A DNA stretch of 64,000 bases, taken from positions 1,364,001 through 1,428,000 of the forward strand of contig NZ_CP023690.1 of NCBI RefSeq assembly GCF_008704795.1, read 5' to 3'. Positions within the stretch are counted from its first letter, which is position 1, and each line of letters begins with the position of its first letter. Made by a program: the position numbers and the translations under genes. Source of the DNA: Streptomyces spectabilis. GTDB taxonomy: Bacteria > Actinomycetota > Actinomycetes > Streptomycetales > Streptomycetaceae. Below the pieces are notes generated by a model that saw nothing but the letters and a program-made list of their open reading frames with translations, made no database searches and was not told the DNA's origin. This document shows positions 31,296-39,310 of the stretch, in pieces.

Positions 31296-32219
31296 TCATC
31301 GGTCCGCCGGGGATTCCTTCACGTCGAGAACGGCCTTGCCGCGGACGCGGCGGCCGAGGAGGGCGTCGGCGGCTTCCGCGGCGGCCTCCCACGGGCCGCG
31401 CCAGCCGATCTGGGGGTCGAGGCGGCCCTCCTCCAACAGGCCCAGGAGGTGGTCGAGGTCCTTGCCGAAAGGCGCCGTGACGTTGAAGTTCTCCAGGCGC
31501 CCGCGCGCCGACCTCGTGCCCGCCAGCTCGAAGTCGATGGTGGTGGGTTCGCGGGACGCCCGGCCGACGGCCTGGACGACACCGTCGTCCTCGATCCGGT
31601 AGAACGCTTCGGCCAGCTGTGCTCCGCCCACGGTGTCCAGGACGCCGTACACCGGCCGGGTCAGGCCCTTCGGCCCCTGGACCGTCTCCGCCGCGCCGAG
31701 TTCGCGAAGGCCCGCGGCGCGCTCCGGGCTGCCCGTCGAGGCGATGACGTGCGCACCCGCGAGCGCGGCGAGCTGCACCGCGAAGCGGCCGACGCCCCCG
31801 GACGCGCCGGTGACCAGGACGCGACGGCCCTCGACCGCGCCGAGACGCCGCACCGCCTGGAGGGCGGAGACCCCGGCGACCGGCAGCGCGCTGGCCGCGC
31901 CCAGGTCGACCGCGTCGGGGACGACCGCGAGGTCCGCGGTGTCGACGGCGCGCAGCTCGGCCCAGGCGCCGGACCAGCCGAAGCCGACGACGCGGGTGCC
32001 CGCGGGCGGACCCGAGCCGTCGCGGGCGGGTCTGCGGACGACGCCCGCCGCGTCCCAGCCGGGAATGTGCTCCGCGGGTGTGTCCGGCGAACGGAAGGCC
32101 AGTTCGCCGAAGTTGAGGGAGACGGCAGCGACCTCGACGAGCGCCTGCGTGTCCCGGGGCTCCGGGTCCGGGGCGGGCGCCAGGTGAAGTCCCTGTGGTC
32201 CGTGGAACAGTGCGCGCAT
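31296..32219 (-). CDS. medium-chain reductase, quinone-oxidoreductase-like
   Basis: The 307-aa protein starts at ATG 32219. It is a GroES-like domain followed by a Rossmann domain with the NADPH motif [16 protein letters not shown]. The structural zinc cysteines of alcohol dehydrogenases are absent, which fits NADPH:quinone or enoyl reductases. It probably reduces alpha,beta-unsaturated carbonyls or quinones. It lies 69 bp downstream of an old-yellow-enzyme gene on the same strand; both reduce activated alkenes, so they may be one unit for electrophile detoxification. Confidence 0.9.
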   Translation of the reverse strand: MRALFHGPQGLHLAPAPDPEPRDTQALVEVAAVSLNFGELAFRSPDTPAEHIPGWDAAGVVRRPARDGSGPPAGTRVVGFGWSGAWAELRAVDTADLAVVPDAVDLGAASALPVAGVSALQAVRRLGAVEGRRVLVTGASGGVGRFAVQLAALAGAHVIASTGSPERAAGLRELGAAETVQGPKGLTRPVYGVLDTVGGAQLAEAFYRIEDDGVVQAVGRASREPTTIDFELAGTRSARGRLENFNVTAPFGKDLDHLLGLLEEGRLDPQIGWRGPWEAAAEAADALLGRRVRGKAVLDVKESPADR

Positions 32220-32288
32220 CGCGGCGCTCCTTCTGTACGGGGGTGTGGTCCGGCCGTGGTGCGGTGGTGCCGCGGAGGCGGGGGACGG

Positions 32289-33365
32289 TCAGGCGCCGAG
32301 CGTCGGGTAGTCGGTGTAGCCGCGGTGGTCGCCGCCGTAGAACGTCGTGGAGTCGGCCTCGTTGTACGGGCCGCCCTGCCTGATGCGCTCCGGCAGGTCC
32401 GGGTTCGCGAGCCACGCGGTGGCCAGTACGACGGCGTCGGCGATGCCCTCCTCGACCGCGGCGGCGCCGGTCTCGGGGGTCGAGGGGAACGACTCGGGCG
32501 TGGGGTGGGCGCACAGCAGGAGCGTGCCGCGCCACTCGCCGCGGATCGCCCTGGTGATGTCGCGCGTGACCATCTCCAGGACGTGCAGGTACGCCAGCGG
32601 CGTGGACCGCAGGGCCCGTGCGAGCGCCGGATAGACCGCCGCGGCGTCGCTCTCGGCCATGCCGTTGAAGGTGATCCCCGGGGAGAGGCGGACGCCGACC
32701 TTCTCGGGCCCGACGGCGGCGGCGACGGCCTCGATCACCTCGACGACGAAGCGGATGCGGTTCTCGACCGGGCCGCCGTACGCGTCGGTGCGCCGGTTCG
32801 TGTTGTCCGAGAGGAACTGGTGCAGCAGGAAGCCGTTGGCGGCGTGCACCTCGACGCCGTCGAACCCGGCGTCGATCGCGTTGCGGGCGGCCTCGACGAA
32901 CTCGCCCAGGGTGCGCTCCAGATCGGCGGGGGTCATCTCGCGCGGCACCGGGTGGTCCACCATGCCCGCTCCCGTGAAGAGCCGCTCGCCGGAGGCGATC
33001 GCGGAGGGGCCGATGGGCGCTTCGCCGCTCTCGTACAGGCTCGGGTGCCCGATCCGGCCGCAGTGCACCAGCTGTGCGAACATCCGGCCGCCCGCGGCGT
33101 GCACCGCGTCGGTCACCGTGCGCCACGCGGCGACCTGTTCGCCGGTGTGCAGACCCGGCGTGCTGATGTAGCCCTTGCCCAGGGCGCTCACCTGGGTCGC
33201 CTCGCTGATGATCAGCCCCGCGGAGGCGCGCTGGCTGTAGTACTCGGCCGCGAGGGCGGGCATCTCACCGGCGTCGTTGGCGCGCGAGCGCGTCATCGGG
33301 CCCATCACGAGGCGGTTCGGCAGGTCGAGCTTGCCGAGAGTCAGGCCGGTAAAGAGCTTGTCCAT
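32289..33365 (-). CDS. old yellow enzyme family alkene reductase
   Basis: The 358-aa protein starts at ATG 33365 (MDKLFTGLTLGKLDLPNRL); the longer frame adds sequence lying under the divergent promoter. It is an FMN TIM barrel of the OYE/NemA group: MGPMTRSRAN near the N-terminus, QLVHCGRIGHP, and DGVEVHAANGFLLHQFLSD. The usual HxxN substrate pair is inside this last motif (VHAANGFL). It reduces activated C=C and nitro compounds with NADPH. It is divergent from a LysR gene 227 bp away, a common arrangement for inducible control. Confidence 0.92.
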   Translation of the reverse strand: MDKLFTGLTLGKLDLPNRLVMGPMTRSRANDAGEMPALAAEYYSQRASAGLIISEATQVSALGKGYISTPGLHTGEQVAAWRTVTDAVHAAGGRMFAQLVHCGRIGHPSLYESGEAPIGPSAIASGERLFTGAGMVDHPVPREMTPADLERTLGEFVEAARNAIDAGFDGVEVHAANGFLLHQFLSDNTNRRTDAYGGPVENRIRFVVEVIEAVAAAVGPEKVGVRLSPGITFNGMAESDAAAVYPALARALRSTPLAYLHVLEMVTRDITRAIRGEWRGTLLLCAHPTPESFPSTPETGAAAVEEGIADAVVLATAWLANPDLPERIRQGGPYNEADSTTFYGGDHRGYTDYPTLGA

Positions 33366-33480
33366 GAGGTCTCCCAGGGCTGCGAAGCGGTCGGCCCGGC
33401 GATCGCGCCGACGTGCCAACCCTCCTTCCGGGGCCCGGAGCGGATCAATGGCGAAGCACTGAACCCAACGTTCACTCCCG

Positions 33481-33509
33481 CTTACCTCACGCCTTTGACC
33501 TGCGTAAAG
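33481..33509. promoter_or_regulatory. possible LysR-type binding region
   Basis: Imperfect dyad symmetry: CTTAC (33481-33485) against GTAAAG (33504-33509), with an inner ACGC/GCGT pair (33489-33492 and 33502-33505). It is AT-rich for the region and lies in the divergent OYE/LysR promoter interval. Confidence 0.4.
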
Positions 33510-33592
33510 TTGGGCCGCGTGGGCTGGATTCGGCCTACGGGGGAGCACTGCGCCGCCCCGCTGGGCGGCGTCTGAAGGGGGAGGCACGGGGG

Positions 33593-34510
33593 ATGGAACG
33601 GTACGAGATGGAGATCTTCCTGGCGCTGTCCGAGGAGTTGCATTTCGGCCGCACGGCGGAGCGGCTGCGGCTGTCGCCCGCGATGGTCAGCCAGACCGTG
33701 AAGAAGCTGGAGCGCCGCTTCGGCGTCCCGCTGTTCGAACGCACCAGTCGCAAGGTCGCGCTGACCGGGCCCGGCGAGCGGCTGCGTGCCGACATCGCCC
33801 CGCACTTCCAGGGGATCCAGGAGGCCGTCGACCGGTTCAAGAACTCCGTCCGGGGCCTCCAGGGCGTGGTCACGGTGGGGTTCATGGGCGTGCTCGCCGG
33901 GAACATCTGCCAGGCCGTGGCGAACGTCTTCCGGGAGCGTCACCCCGGCTGCGCGGTCCGCGTGGTCGAGACCCAGATGCGGCACCACTGCGCCCAACTG
34001 CGCAGCGGCGAGGCGGACATCGTCGTCATCCCCCTGCCGGTGGAGGAGCCGGACCTCACCGTGGGCCCGGTCGTCGTCCGGCACACGCTGCACCTCGCGG
34101 TGTCGTCGGAGAACCCCCTGGCCCGGCAGTCCTCGGTGTGCGTGGAGGACCTCGCCGGGGAGACCTGGGCCTCGCTCGCCGCATCCGTACCGGAGTACTG
34201 GATCGACCACTTCTACGCCCGCCGGACGCCCAGCGGTCGTCCCATCGCCCGCAGTTCCGAGCGGTGCGACACCTTCACCGAGGTCCTCGCCATGGTCGCG
34301 GCCGGGCGCGCGGTCACGGTGGGCGGCGCCGACATGACGACGTACCGACTGCGCCCCGACATCACCTATCTGCCGTTCACCGACATGCCTCCGATGGAGC
34401 GCGCCATGGTGTGGCGCACCAGCCAGGAGGACGCCCGGGTCCGCGCGTTCGTCGAGGCGGTCACGGACACGGCGGTCCCGGCGGAGCCTCCCGGCTGTCA
34501 CAGCGCCTAG
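33593..34510 (+). CDS. LysR-family regulator
   Basis: The 305-aa protein starts at ATG 33593 behind GGGAGG. The N-terminal HTH is MEIFLALSEELHFGRTAERL, then SPAMVSQTVKKLERRFGVPLFERTSRKVALT. The C-terminal substrate-binding domain begins at about residue 90 (GVVTVGFMGVLAGNICQAVA). The unusual MVSQTVKKLE recognition helix is seen in a subgroup of Streptomyces LysR proteins. It is divergent from the OYE-type reductase and probably activates or represses it in response to an electrophile. It ends 4 bp before the convergent dehydratase stop. Confidence 0.92.
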   Translation: MERYEMEIFLALSEELHFGRTAERLRLSPAMVSQTVKKLERRFGVPLFERTSRKVALTGPGERLRADIAPHFQGIQEAVDRFKNSVRGLQGVVTVGFMGVLAGNICQAVANVFRERHPGCAVRVVETQMRHHCAQLRSGEADIVVIPLPVEEPDLTVGPVVVRHTLHLAVSSENPLARQSSVCVEDLAGETWASLAASVPEYWIDHFYARRTPSGRPIARSSERCDTFTEVLAMVAAGRAVTVGGADMTTYRLRPDITYLPFTDMPPMERAMVWRTSQEDARVRAFVEAVTDTAVPAEPPGCHSA

Positions 34511-34514
34511 TCGT

Positions 34515-35483
34515 CTAGTCGCCGCAGAGTTCCGCGAAGCGGCGGGTGTTGATGTTGCCGCCGGAGATGATGACGCCGACGCGCGGCGGGACCTGCGGGA
34601 GGCGCCCGGCCAGGAGGGCCGCGAGGCCGGTCGCGCCGCTGGGCTCAATGACGATCTTCAGGCGTTCGAAGGCGAACCGCATCGCGTCGCGGATCTCGTC
34701 GTCGGAGACGAGCACGATCTCGTCCACGAGGCGCTGGTTGATGGGGAACGTCAGCTCGCCGGGCGTCTCGATGGCCTGGCCGTCGGCGATGGTGCGCGGG
34801 ACCGGCACGGAGACGCGGTGGCCGGCCTCCAGGGACCGCTTGGTGTCGTCGCCCGCCTCCGGCTCCACGCCGATCACCCGGATCCGCGCGTCCAGGCCCT
34901 TCGCGGCCGTGGCGCTGCCCGCGATCAGACCGCCGCCGCCCACCGGACTGACCAGGCCGTCCAGCGCCCCCACCTCTTCGAGGAGTTCGAGCGCCGCGGT
35001 GCCCTGGCCCGCGATGACGTCCGGGTGGTCGTACGGCGGGATCAGGGTGAGGTCGCGCTCGGCGGCGAGCTGCCTGCCGATGGCGGTGCGGTCGCCGGCG
35101 TAGCGGTCGTACGTGACGATCTCGGCGCCGTACCCCTCGGCGGCCTCGCGCTTGGAGAGCGGGGTGTCCTCCGGCATGAGGATCACCGCTCTGCTGCCCC
35201 GCTCGCGGGCCGCGAGCGCGATGGCCTGGGCGTGGTTGCCGGAGGAGAACGAGGCGATGCCCTTGGCCAGTTGCTCGGGCGTGAGCCGGGACACGGCGTG
35301 GTAGGCGCCGCGGAACTTGAAGGCGCCGATCCGCTGGAAGTTCTCGCACTTGAGGAAGGTCTCGGCGCCCACGCGGGCGTCCAGGGTGCGCGAGCGGAGG
35401 ACGGGCGTGCGGTGGGCCACGCCCTTGATCCGGTCGGCGGCGGCGCGCACGTCGTCGAGGGTGACCAGGGGGGTGCTCGTCAT
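34515..35483 (-). CDS. PLP-dependent serine/threonine dehydratase family enzyme
   Basis: The 322-aa protein starts at ATG 35483, overlapping the regulator stop (ATGA). It is a fold-type II PLP enzyme: Schiff-base Lys56 in RIGAFKFRGAYHAV, phosphate-loop SPVGGGGLIAG, and SSGNHAQ. There is no C-terminal ACT domain, so it is the short catabolic or racemase-like type (TdcB, serine racemase, threo-3-hydroxyaspartate ammonia-lyase). Its coupling to a DauR-like PAS/HTH regulator suggests degradation of a hydroxy or D-amino acid. The exact substrate cannot be fixed from sequence. Confidence 0.9.
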   Translation of the reverse strand: MTSTPLVTLDDVRAAADRIKGVAHRTPVLRSRTLDARVGAETFLKCENFQRIGAFKFRGAYHAVSRLTPEQLAKGIASFSSGNHAQAIALAARERGSRAVILMPEDTPLSKREAAEGYGAEIVTYDRYAGDRTAIGRQLAAERDLTLIPPYDHPDVIAGQGTAALELLEEVGALDGLVSPVGGGGLIAGSATAAKGLDARIRVIGVEPEAGDDTKRSLEAGHRVSVPVPRTIADGQAIETPGELTFPINQRLVDEIVLVSDDEIRDAMRFAFERLKIVIEPSGATGLAALLAGRLPQVPPRVGVIISGGNINTRRFAELCGD

Positions 35484-36208
35484 GCGGGTGCTCCTGGTGA
35501 GGTGTCGGGCCCGGGCGGCGGTGCGCCCTGGGCGCGGGACTTGGCGAGGTAGCTGTAGGCGGAGGCGCGGGAGATGCCGAGGCGGGCGGCGACCTGCGGG
35601 ACCGCGCCCCGTACGGCGAAGACGCCCTGGTCGTCGAGACCGCGGAAGAGCTCGACGCGTGCGTCGCGGTCGAGCTCGCTCCACGGGCGGCTCTGCCGGA
35701 GCTGGTGGCTGTCGACGATCGAGCTGACGACGGACTCCACGTCGTCGCCGAACGTCGTGGTCGGCACCTCCGGCCGCACCGCCACGCCCGCGAGTTCGCC
35801 GATGAGGGCGCTCGCCTGCTGGACCGCGGTGATGTCGAGGTTGACGCACAGCGCGCCGAACACCGCGCCGCCGCCGTCGCGCAGCAGCATCGTGGACGAC
35901 TTGACCAGCTTTCCGTCCTGGGTGCGGGTGAGGTAGTTCAGCTCGTCGGCCGCCGCGTCGCCGCGTGCCAGCATGCCCATGCCGATCTCGCTCATCGAGC
36001 CGCCGACGCTGCGGCCTGTGACGGCTCCGGCGATCGCCACGACGGACTTCTCCGGCCGCCGGTAGTCGTGGACGACCGCTTCGCACAGCGAGCCGAAGGT
36101 GGCGACGAGGCCTTCGACCACCGGGGCGAGGGCGGCGATGATCGCGTCGCGCTCGGCTTCGCGTACGTCGTCGGTGCCCTCGGTGCTCTCGACGCTCTCG
36201 GCGCTCAT
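35480..36208 (-). CDS. DauR-like regulator (YheO PAS plus HTH_22)
   Basis: The 242-aa protein starts at ATG 36208 with a GGAGG-type site upstream; a longer frame to 36283 would add a cysteine-rich peptide that I regard as non-coding. Residues about 25-140 are a YheO-type PAS domain (GLVATFGSLCEAVVHDYRRP, then GGAVFGALCVNLDIT). The C-terminal HTH has LDDQGVFAVRGAVPQVAARL followed by GISRASAYSYLAKSR. DauR of Pseudomonas controls D-arginine use; related proteins control amino-acid catabolism. It is co-translated with the dehydratase. The promoter carries a long inverted repeat (36267-36319). Confidence 0.88.
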   Translation of the reverse strand: MSAESVESTEGTDDVREAERDAIIAALAPVVEGLVATFGSLCEAVVHDYRRPEKSVVAIAGAVTGRSVGGSMSEIGMGMLARGDAAADELNYLTRTQDGKLVKSSTMLLRDGGGAVFGALCVNLDITAVQQASALIGELAGVAVRPEVPTTTFGDDVESVVSSIVDSHQLRQSRPWSELDRDARVELFRGLDDQGVFAVRGAVPQVAARLGISRASAYSYLAKSRAQGAPPPGPDTSPGAPA

Positions 36209-36266
36209 GGGGCGGCCCCCTCCCTTGCCGTGACAACTGCCGCAGCAACTGCCGTGACGGCTTCCG

Positions 36267-36319
36267 CAGCAGCTCTGGACCAAACGTACACGCCTTGGAC
36301 AGAAAGTCCAGAGCTGCTG
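36267..36319 (-). promoter_or_regulatory. 14-bp inverted repeat bracketing the DauR-like promoter
   Basis: CAGCAGCTCTGGAC (36267-36280) and its exact complement (36306-36319) flank 25 bp. Read on the - strand, TGGACT (-35) and TACGTT (-10) with a 16-bp spacer lie between and over the arms, so the promoter is enclosed. A third TTGGAC half-site (36295-36300) lies in between. This looks like an autoregulatory operator. Confidence 0.65.
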
Positions 36320-36325
36320 GGAGGG

Positions 36326-36970
36326 CTACGTCCGGGGCGCCGCCGCCTCCAGGTCGGCGACACTGCCCGACATCACCGCCGGGATGTGCTGCGTGAGGTG
36401 CTCCAACGGCCAGTCCCACCAGGCCAGTTCGAGCAGTCGGGCGATGTCGTCGGCGCTGAAGCGGTGGCGCAGCAGACGGGCCGGGTTGCCGCCGACGATC
36501 CCGTAGTCGGGGACGTCGTCGACGACGACGGAGCCGGAGGCGACGACCGCGCCGTGGCCGATGCGGACACCCGGCATCACCAGGGTCCGGTAGCCGAGCC
36601 ACACGTCGTGCCCGACGACGGTGTCGCCGCGGCCCGGAAGCCCGCTGATGAGGTCGAAGTGGTCGGCCCAGGAACCTCCCATGATGGGGAACGGGAACGT
36701 GGACGGGCCGTCCATGCGGTGGTTGGCGCCGTTCATGATGAACCGCACGCCTTCGCCGAGGGCGCAGAACTTGCCGATGACGAGCTTCTCGGGCCCGTAG
36801 TGGTACAGCACGTTGCGGGTCTCGAAGCCCGTCGAGTCGTCCGGGTCGTCGTAGTACGAGAACTCGCCCACTTCGATGAGGGGCGAGGTGATCAGCGGCT
36901 TGAGGAGCACCACGCGGGGCTGGCCGGGCATCGGGTGCAGGACGGTGGGGTCGGCGGGGACGAGGGGCAC
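36326..36970 (-). CDS. Vat/CatB-like hexapeptide O-acetyltransferase
   Basis: The 214-aa protein starts at GTG 36970 with AAGGTG upstream. It is a left-handed beta-helix acetyltransferase of the xenobiotic (XAT) group. The catalytic histidine is in NGANHRMDG, and hexapeptide turns run through VVGHDVWLGYRTLVMPGVRIG. The C-terminal WWDWPLEHL motif is typical of VatD, SatA and CatB. Members inactivate streptogramin A or chloramphenicol with acetyl-CoA, but many chromosomal homologues act on unknown compounds. It lies upstream of the DauR-like operon on the same strand with no terminator noticed between, so read-through is possible. Confidence 0.9.
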   Translation of the reverse strand: MPLVPADPTVLHPMPGQPRVVLLKPLITSPLIEVGEFSYYDDPDDSTGFETRNVLYHYGPEKLVIGKFCALGEGVRFIMNGANHRMDGPSTFPFPIMGGSWADHFDLISGLPGRGDTVVGHDVWLGYRTLVMPGVRIGHGAVVASGSVVVDDVPDYGIVGGNPARLLRHRFSADDIARLLELAWWDWPLEHLTQHIPAVMSGSVADLEAAAPRT

Positions 36971-37092
36971 GGTGGCACCTTTCCGTTGTGCGGCAGGGCG
37001 GCGGGGCGGCGTGCGCCCGCCCCAGGATCCCCTGGTCAACTGCCCGATGGCACGCGGTTTACGGACCGCGGGAAGCGGCCGGTGAACGCGCT

Positions 37093-37134
37093 CGGGCCCC
37101 CGGCGCGTCCACTGAGGGACGCGCCGGGGGCCCG
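37093..37134. terminator. 18-bp perfect hairpin terminator
   Basis: CGGGCCCCCGGCGCGTCC (37093-37110) pairs completely with 37117-37134 around a 6-nt loop. It lies 22 nt beyond the stop of the secreted-protein gene on the - strand. Confidence 0.9.
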
Positions 37135-37155
37135 GGTGGGTCAGGTGCCGAAGGG

Positions 37156-37818
37156 CTATCGCACCGTCACCGTGAAGACGGGCGACAGGGTGGCGCCGCT
37201 CTTCATGCGCAGCTCGTTCTTGCCCTTGAGGCCGAGCTTGACGCGCAGGGTGTACGCGCCGGACTTGTTGACGGTGGTGGAGGCGGGCAGCGCCTTCCAC
37301 GTGCCGCGCTGCTTCTGCTGGAGGCCGACCTTGGCGCCCGCCTTGATGCCGGTGGCCTTGCCGCTGACGCGCAGCTCCTGCCAGGCCTTCACGGAGGTCG
37401 CGGACGGCTTGGCGGTCAGCGCGGCCTTCGCCTTGGCGGTGGGGCTCGCCTTCTGGGTGCCGAGGCTCTTGCCGGTCTTGACGTCCCAGATGGCGTACGG
37501 GGTGCCGCCGCCCTGCGTCTTGCTGTACAGGCGCTTGCCGTCGGCGCTCAGGTGCAGGTAGATGCCGTCGTCGACGGTCTGGCCCGGCTTGAGGGCCTTG
37601 CCGTTGTAGTACGGCTTGCCGCCCTTGACCGTGAGGGTGACGCCGGCGCCGATGTCGATCTTCACCGACTTGGCGGCGACGCTCTGCACCGCGGCGGGGC
37701 GCTCGGGGGCGGGCGCGCTCGCAAGCGCGGCCGCGGCCGGGGCCAGGAGGGCCGTACCGGCGAGGACCGAGACGGTGGCGGTACGGAGGGCGCTGCGGCG
37801 GTGGGTGGTGGTGCGCAT
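37156..37818 (-). CDS. secreted protein of unknown function
   Basis: The 220-aa protein starts at ATG 37818 (MRTTTHRRSALRTATVSVLA), with AAGGGG upstream; an upstream ATG at 37845 lacks a ribosome site. Signal peptide: basic start, hydrophobic core, likely cut after ALASA. The mature part is lysine- and glycine-rich: an N-terminal domain (VTLTVKGGKPYYNGKALKPG) and a C-terminal Ig/fibronectin-like beta domain (GAYTLRVKLGLKGKNELRMK). No enzyme motif is seen. The promoter interval (37864-38075) is AT-rich but holds nothing else clear. Confidence 0.8.
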   Translation of the reverse strand: MRTTTHRRSALRTATVSVLAGTALLAPAAAALASAPAPERPAAVQSVAAKSVKIDIGAGVTLTVKGGKPYYNGKALKPGQTVDDGIYLHLSADGKRLYSKTQGGGTPYAIWDVKTGKSLGTQKASPTAKAKAALTAKPSATSVKAWQELRVSGKATGIKAGAKVGLQQKQRGTWKALPASTTVNKSGAYTLRVKLGLKGKNELRMKSGATLSPVFTVTVR

Positions 37819-38075
37819 AACGACGGTGTTCCCCTTCACGGTCATGAGTCTGTTCGCGTGCACGGCGTGGCTCCGCCGTCGGGCGGTGCCGCGCGGTGCG
37901 GTCCCGTTTTGTCCCCGTCGTCCGTGCTGCCCGGCGGGTACGGAATAAACCTAGTTCACCCGTCATTACGGCTATCCGAAGATCATGTAACGGTGCCCCA
38001 TAGATCACTTCACGGCACGGCATCAGCCCGTTCCCGGCGCCACCGAGGCCGCGATCACCGGTGCTCGCGGGCGCC

Positions 38076-38408
38076 TCAACCGTCGATCCGTACGCCCTGC
38101 TTCCTCGCGTAGGCCTCCCTCCCCTTGGTGTGCCACCACTCGGAGACGTCGATCCGCAACGACCGCGCTATCCACGCCAGCAGGTCCTCTGGCGGGCTTC
38201 CGTTGAAGACGTTGATGTCGCTGCTGTCGCGTTCGGAGCGGACCGACCAGCGGCCATCGGGGGCGACGACCTCCAGGTACACGTCGAACTTCCGCCCCCG
38301 CACGACGACTTCGAGGTCCGTGACCTCCAGGGCGACGCACCCTCCTTCGTCCCACTTCCCCACGACCCGCGGGACCAGCAGGTCCCGCACTTCCTCTGGA
38401 GTCAGCAT
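38076..38408 (-). CDS. conserved hypothetical protein
   Basis: The 110-aa protein probably starts at ATG 38408 (MLTPEEVRDLLVPRVVGKWD); the frame continues upstream through the repeat region, which I regard as non-coding. It has alternating strands (CVALEVTDLEVVVRGRKFDV, YLEVVAPDGRWSVRSER) and a helical end with EWWHTKGREAYARKQG. I do not recognise a family. The start has only a weak ribosome site. Confidence 0.65.
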   Translation of the reverse strand: MLTPEEVRDLLVPRVVGKWDEGGCVALEVTDLEVVVRGRKFDVYLEVVAPDGRWSVRSERDSSDINVFNGSPPEDLLAWIARSLRIDVSEWWHTKGREAYARKQGVRIDG

Positions 38409-38464
38409 CCGTCCAGGATCTCGCACCGGCACGCGCCGCGGAGCGCCGGATGCTGCTATCGTCC

Positions 38465-38530
38465 ACCTCGAATCGAGATACCTCGAATCGATGCATAGCT
38501 GTACGCCTGTACGTCTGTACGTCCGTACGC
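38465..38530. repeat. two repeat arrays in a divergent promoter region
   Basis: ACCTCGAATCGA occurs at 38465-38476 and 38480-38491, 15 bp apart; the first copy contains the palindrome CTCGA-A-TCGAG (38467-38477). It is followed by four 8-bp units (CTGTACGC, CTGTACGT, CTGTACGT, CCGTACGC) at 38499-38530. The block lies between the divergent genes at 38408 and 38576. Confidence 0.75.
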
Positions 38531-38575
38531 CTCTGTGCATCGGTTCGGGACACGACCAGTTGTGGAGGTGCGACG

Positions 38576-39229
38576 GTGTTCACCGAGGAATGGGTGACGG
38601 CGCGGGCCAGGGACGGCTACGAGCGCGGGCAGGCGTCCTTCCCGATCCGCCCCGAGCGCTCGGCGCTCCTTGTCATCGACATGCAGGACGAGTTCGTTCG
38701 CCCGGGCTTCAGCCCGTACTGGGTGCCCGCCGCCACGCGCATGGCGCCCCGGCTGCGCGGCCTGGTGGAGCACTGCCGCACGGCGGACGTGCCGGTCGTC
38801 TGGACCGTCTTCGACGACACGCACCTCGGCCTCGACCGTCCGCACGCCCTGCGCCACCTGCCGCACGGCTCCCACGACTGGACCAGGCCGGGGCCCGCGC
38901 GGATCTGGCACGAGATGGGCCCCCGCGAGGACGAGGTCGTCATCCGCAAGCCGTCGTACGGCGCGTTCTACGACACCCCGCTGGACACGATCCTGCGCAA
39001 CCTCGGCCGGGACACGGTCGTCGTGACCGGGACGCTCACCAACTACTGCTGCGGCACGACGGCGCGGCAGGCGTACGAGCGCGGCTACCACGTGGTGTTC
39101 GGCGCGGACGTCACCGCGACCGACGACGAGACCCGCCAGGAGCCGGAACTCGCCGTGCTGCGCAAGGGGTTCGCGCGCGTCCTGGACGCGGCGGAGATCA
39201 GTGCGCGGCTGACCGGCGCCGCGGTCTGA
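38576..39229 (+). CDS. isochorismatase-like cysteine hydrolase
   Basis: The 217-aa protein starts at GTG 38576 with GGAGG 8 nt upstream. The catalytic triad is Asp35 in LLVIDMQDEF, Lys125 in VVIRKPSYGAFYDT and Cys158 in TGTLTNYCCGTTARQA (two cysteines in a row; the first aligns with the nucleophile). The family includes isochorismatase, nicotinamidase, N-carbamoylsarcosine amidase and ureidoacrylate hydrolase; sequence alone does not choose between them. The upstream 38465-38530 repeats suggest regulated expression. The amino-acid permease gene follows after 81 bp. Confidence 0.9.
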   Translation: MFTEEWVTARARDGYERGQASFPIRPERSALLVIDMQDEFVRPGFSPYWVPAATRMAPRLRGLVEHCRTADVPVVWTVFDDTHLGLDRPHALRHLPHGSHDWTRPGPARIWHEMGPREDEVVIRKPSYGAFYDTPLDTILRNLGRDTVVVTGTLTNYCCGTTARQAYERGYHVVFGADVTATDDETRQEPELAVLRKGFARVLDAAEISARLTGAAV

Positions 39230-39310
39230 CCCCGCCGGGGCGGCCGCCTCCACGCACCCGCAACACCGCGGCAACACCCCCGCAGGGTTGGCCGCCTAGC
39301 GTCGCCTGTC

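Noticed and set aside
36209..36283. A cysteine-rich N-terminal extension (CCGSRHGSCCGSCHG) on the DauR-like gene
   Set aside because: The extension lies in the inverted-repeat promoter region, is produced by short GC repeats, and the ATG at 36208 has a proper ribosome site and matches the usual family start.
38409..38540. N-terminal extension of the gene at 38076-38408 through the repeat region
   Set aside because: The extra residues are translated 8-bp and 15-bp repeats with no conservation pattern; the region fits a divergent promoter.
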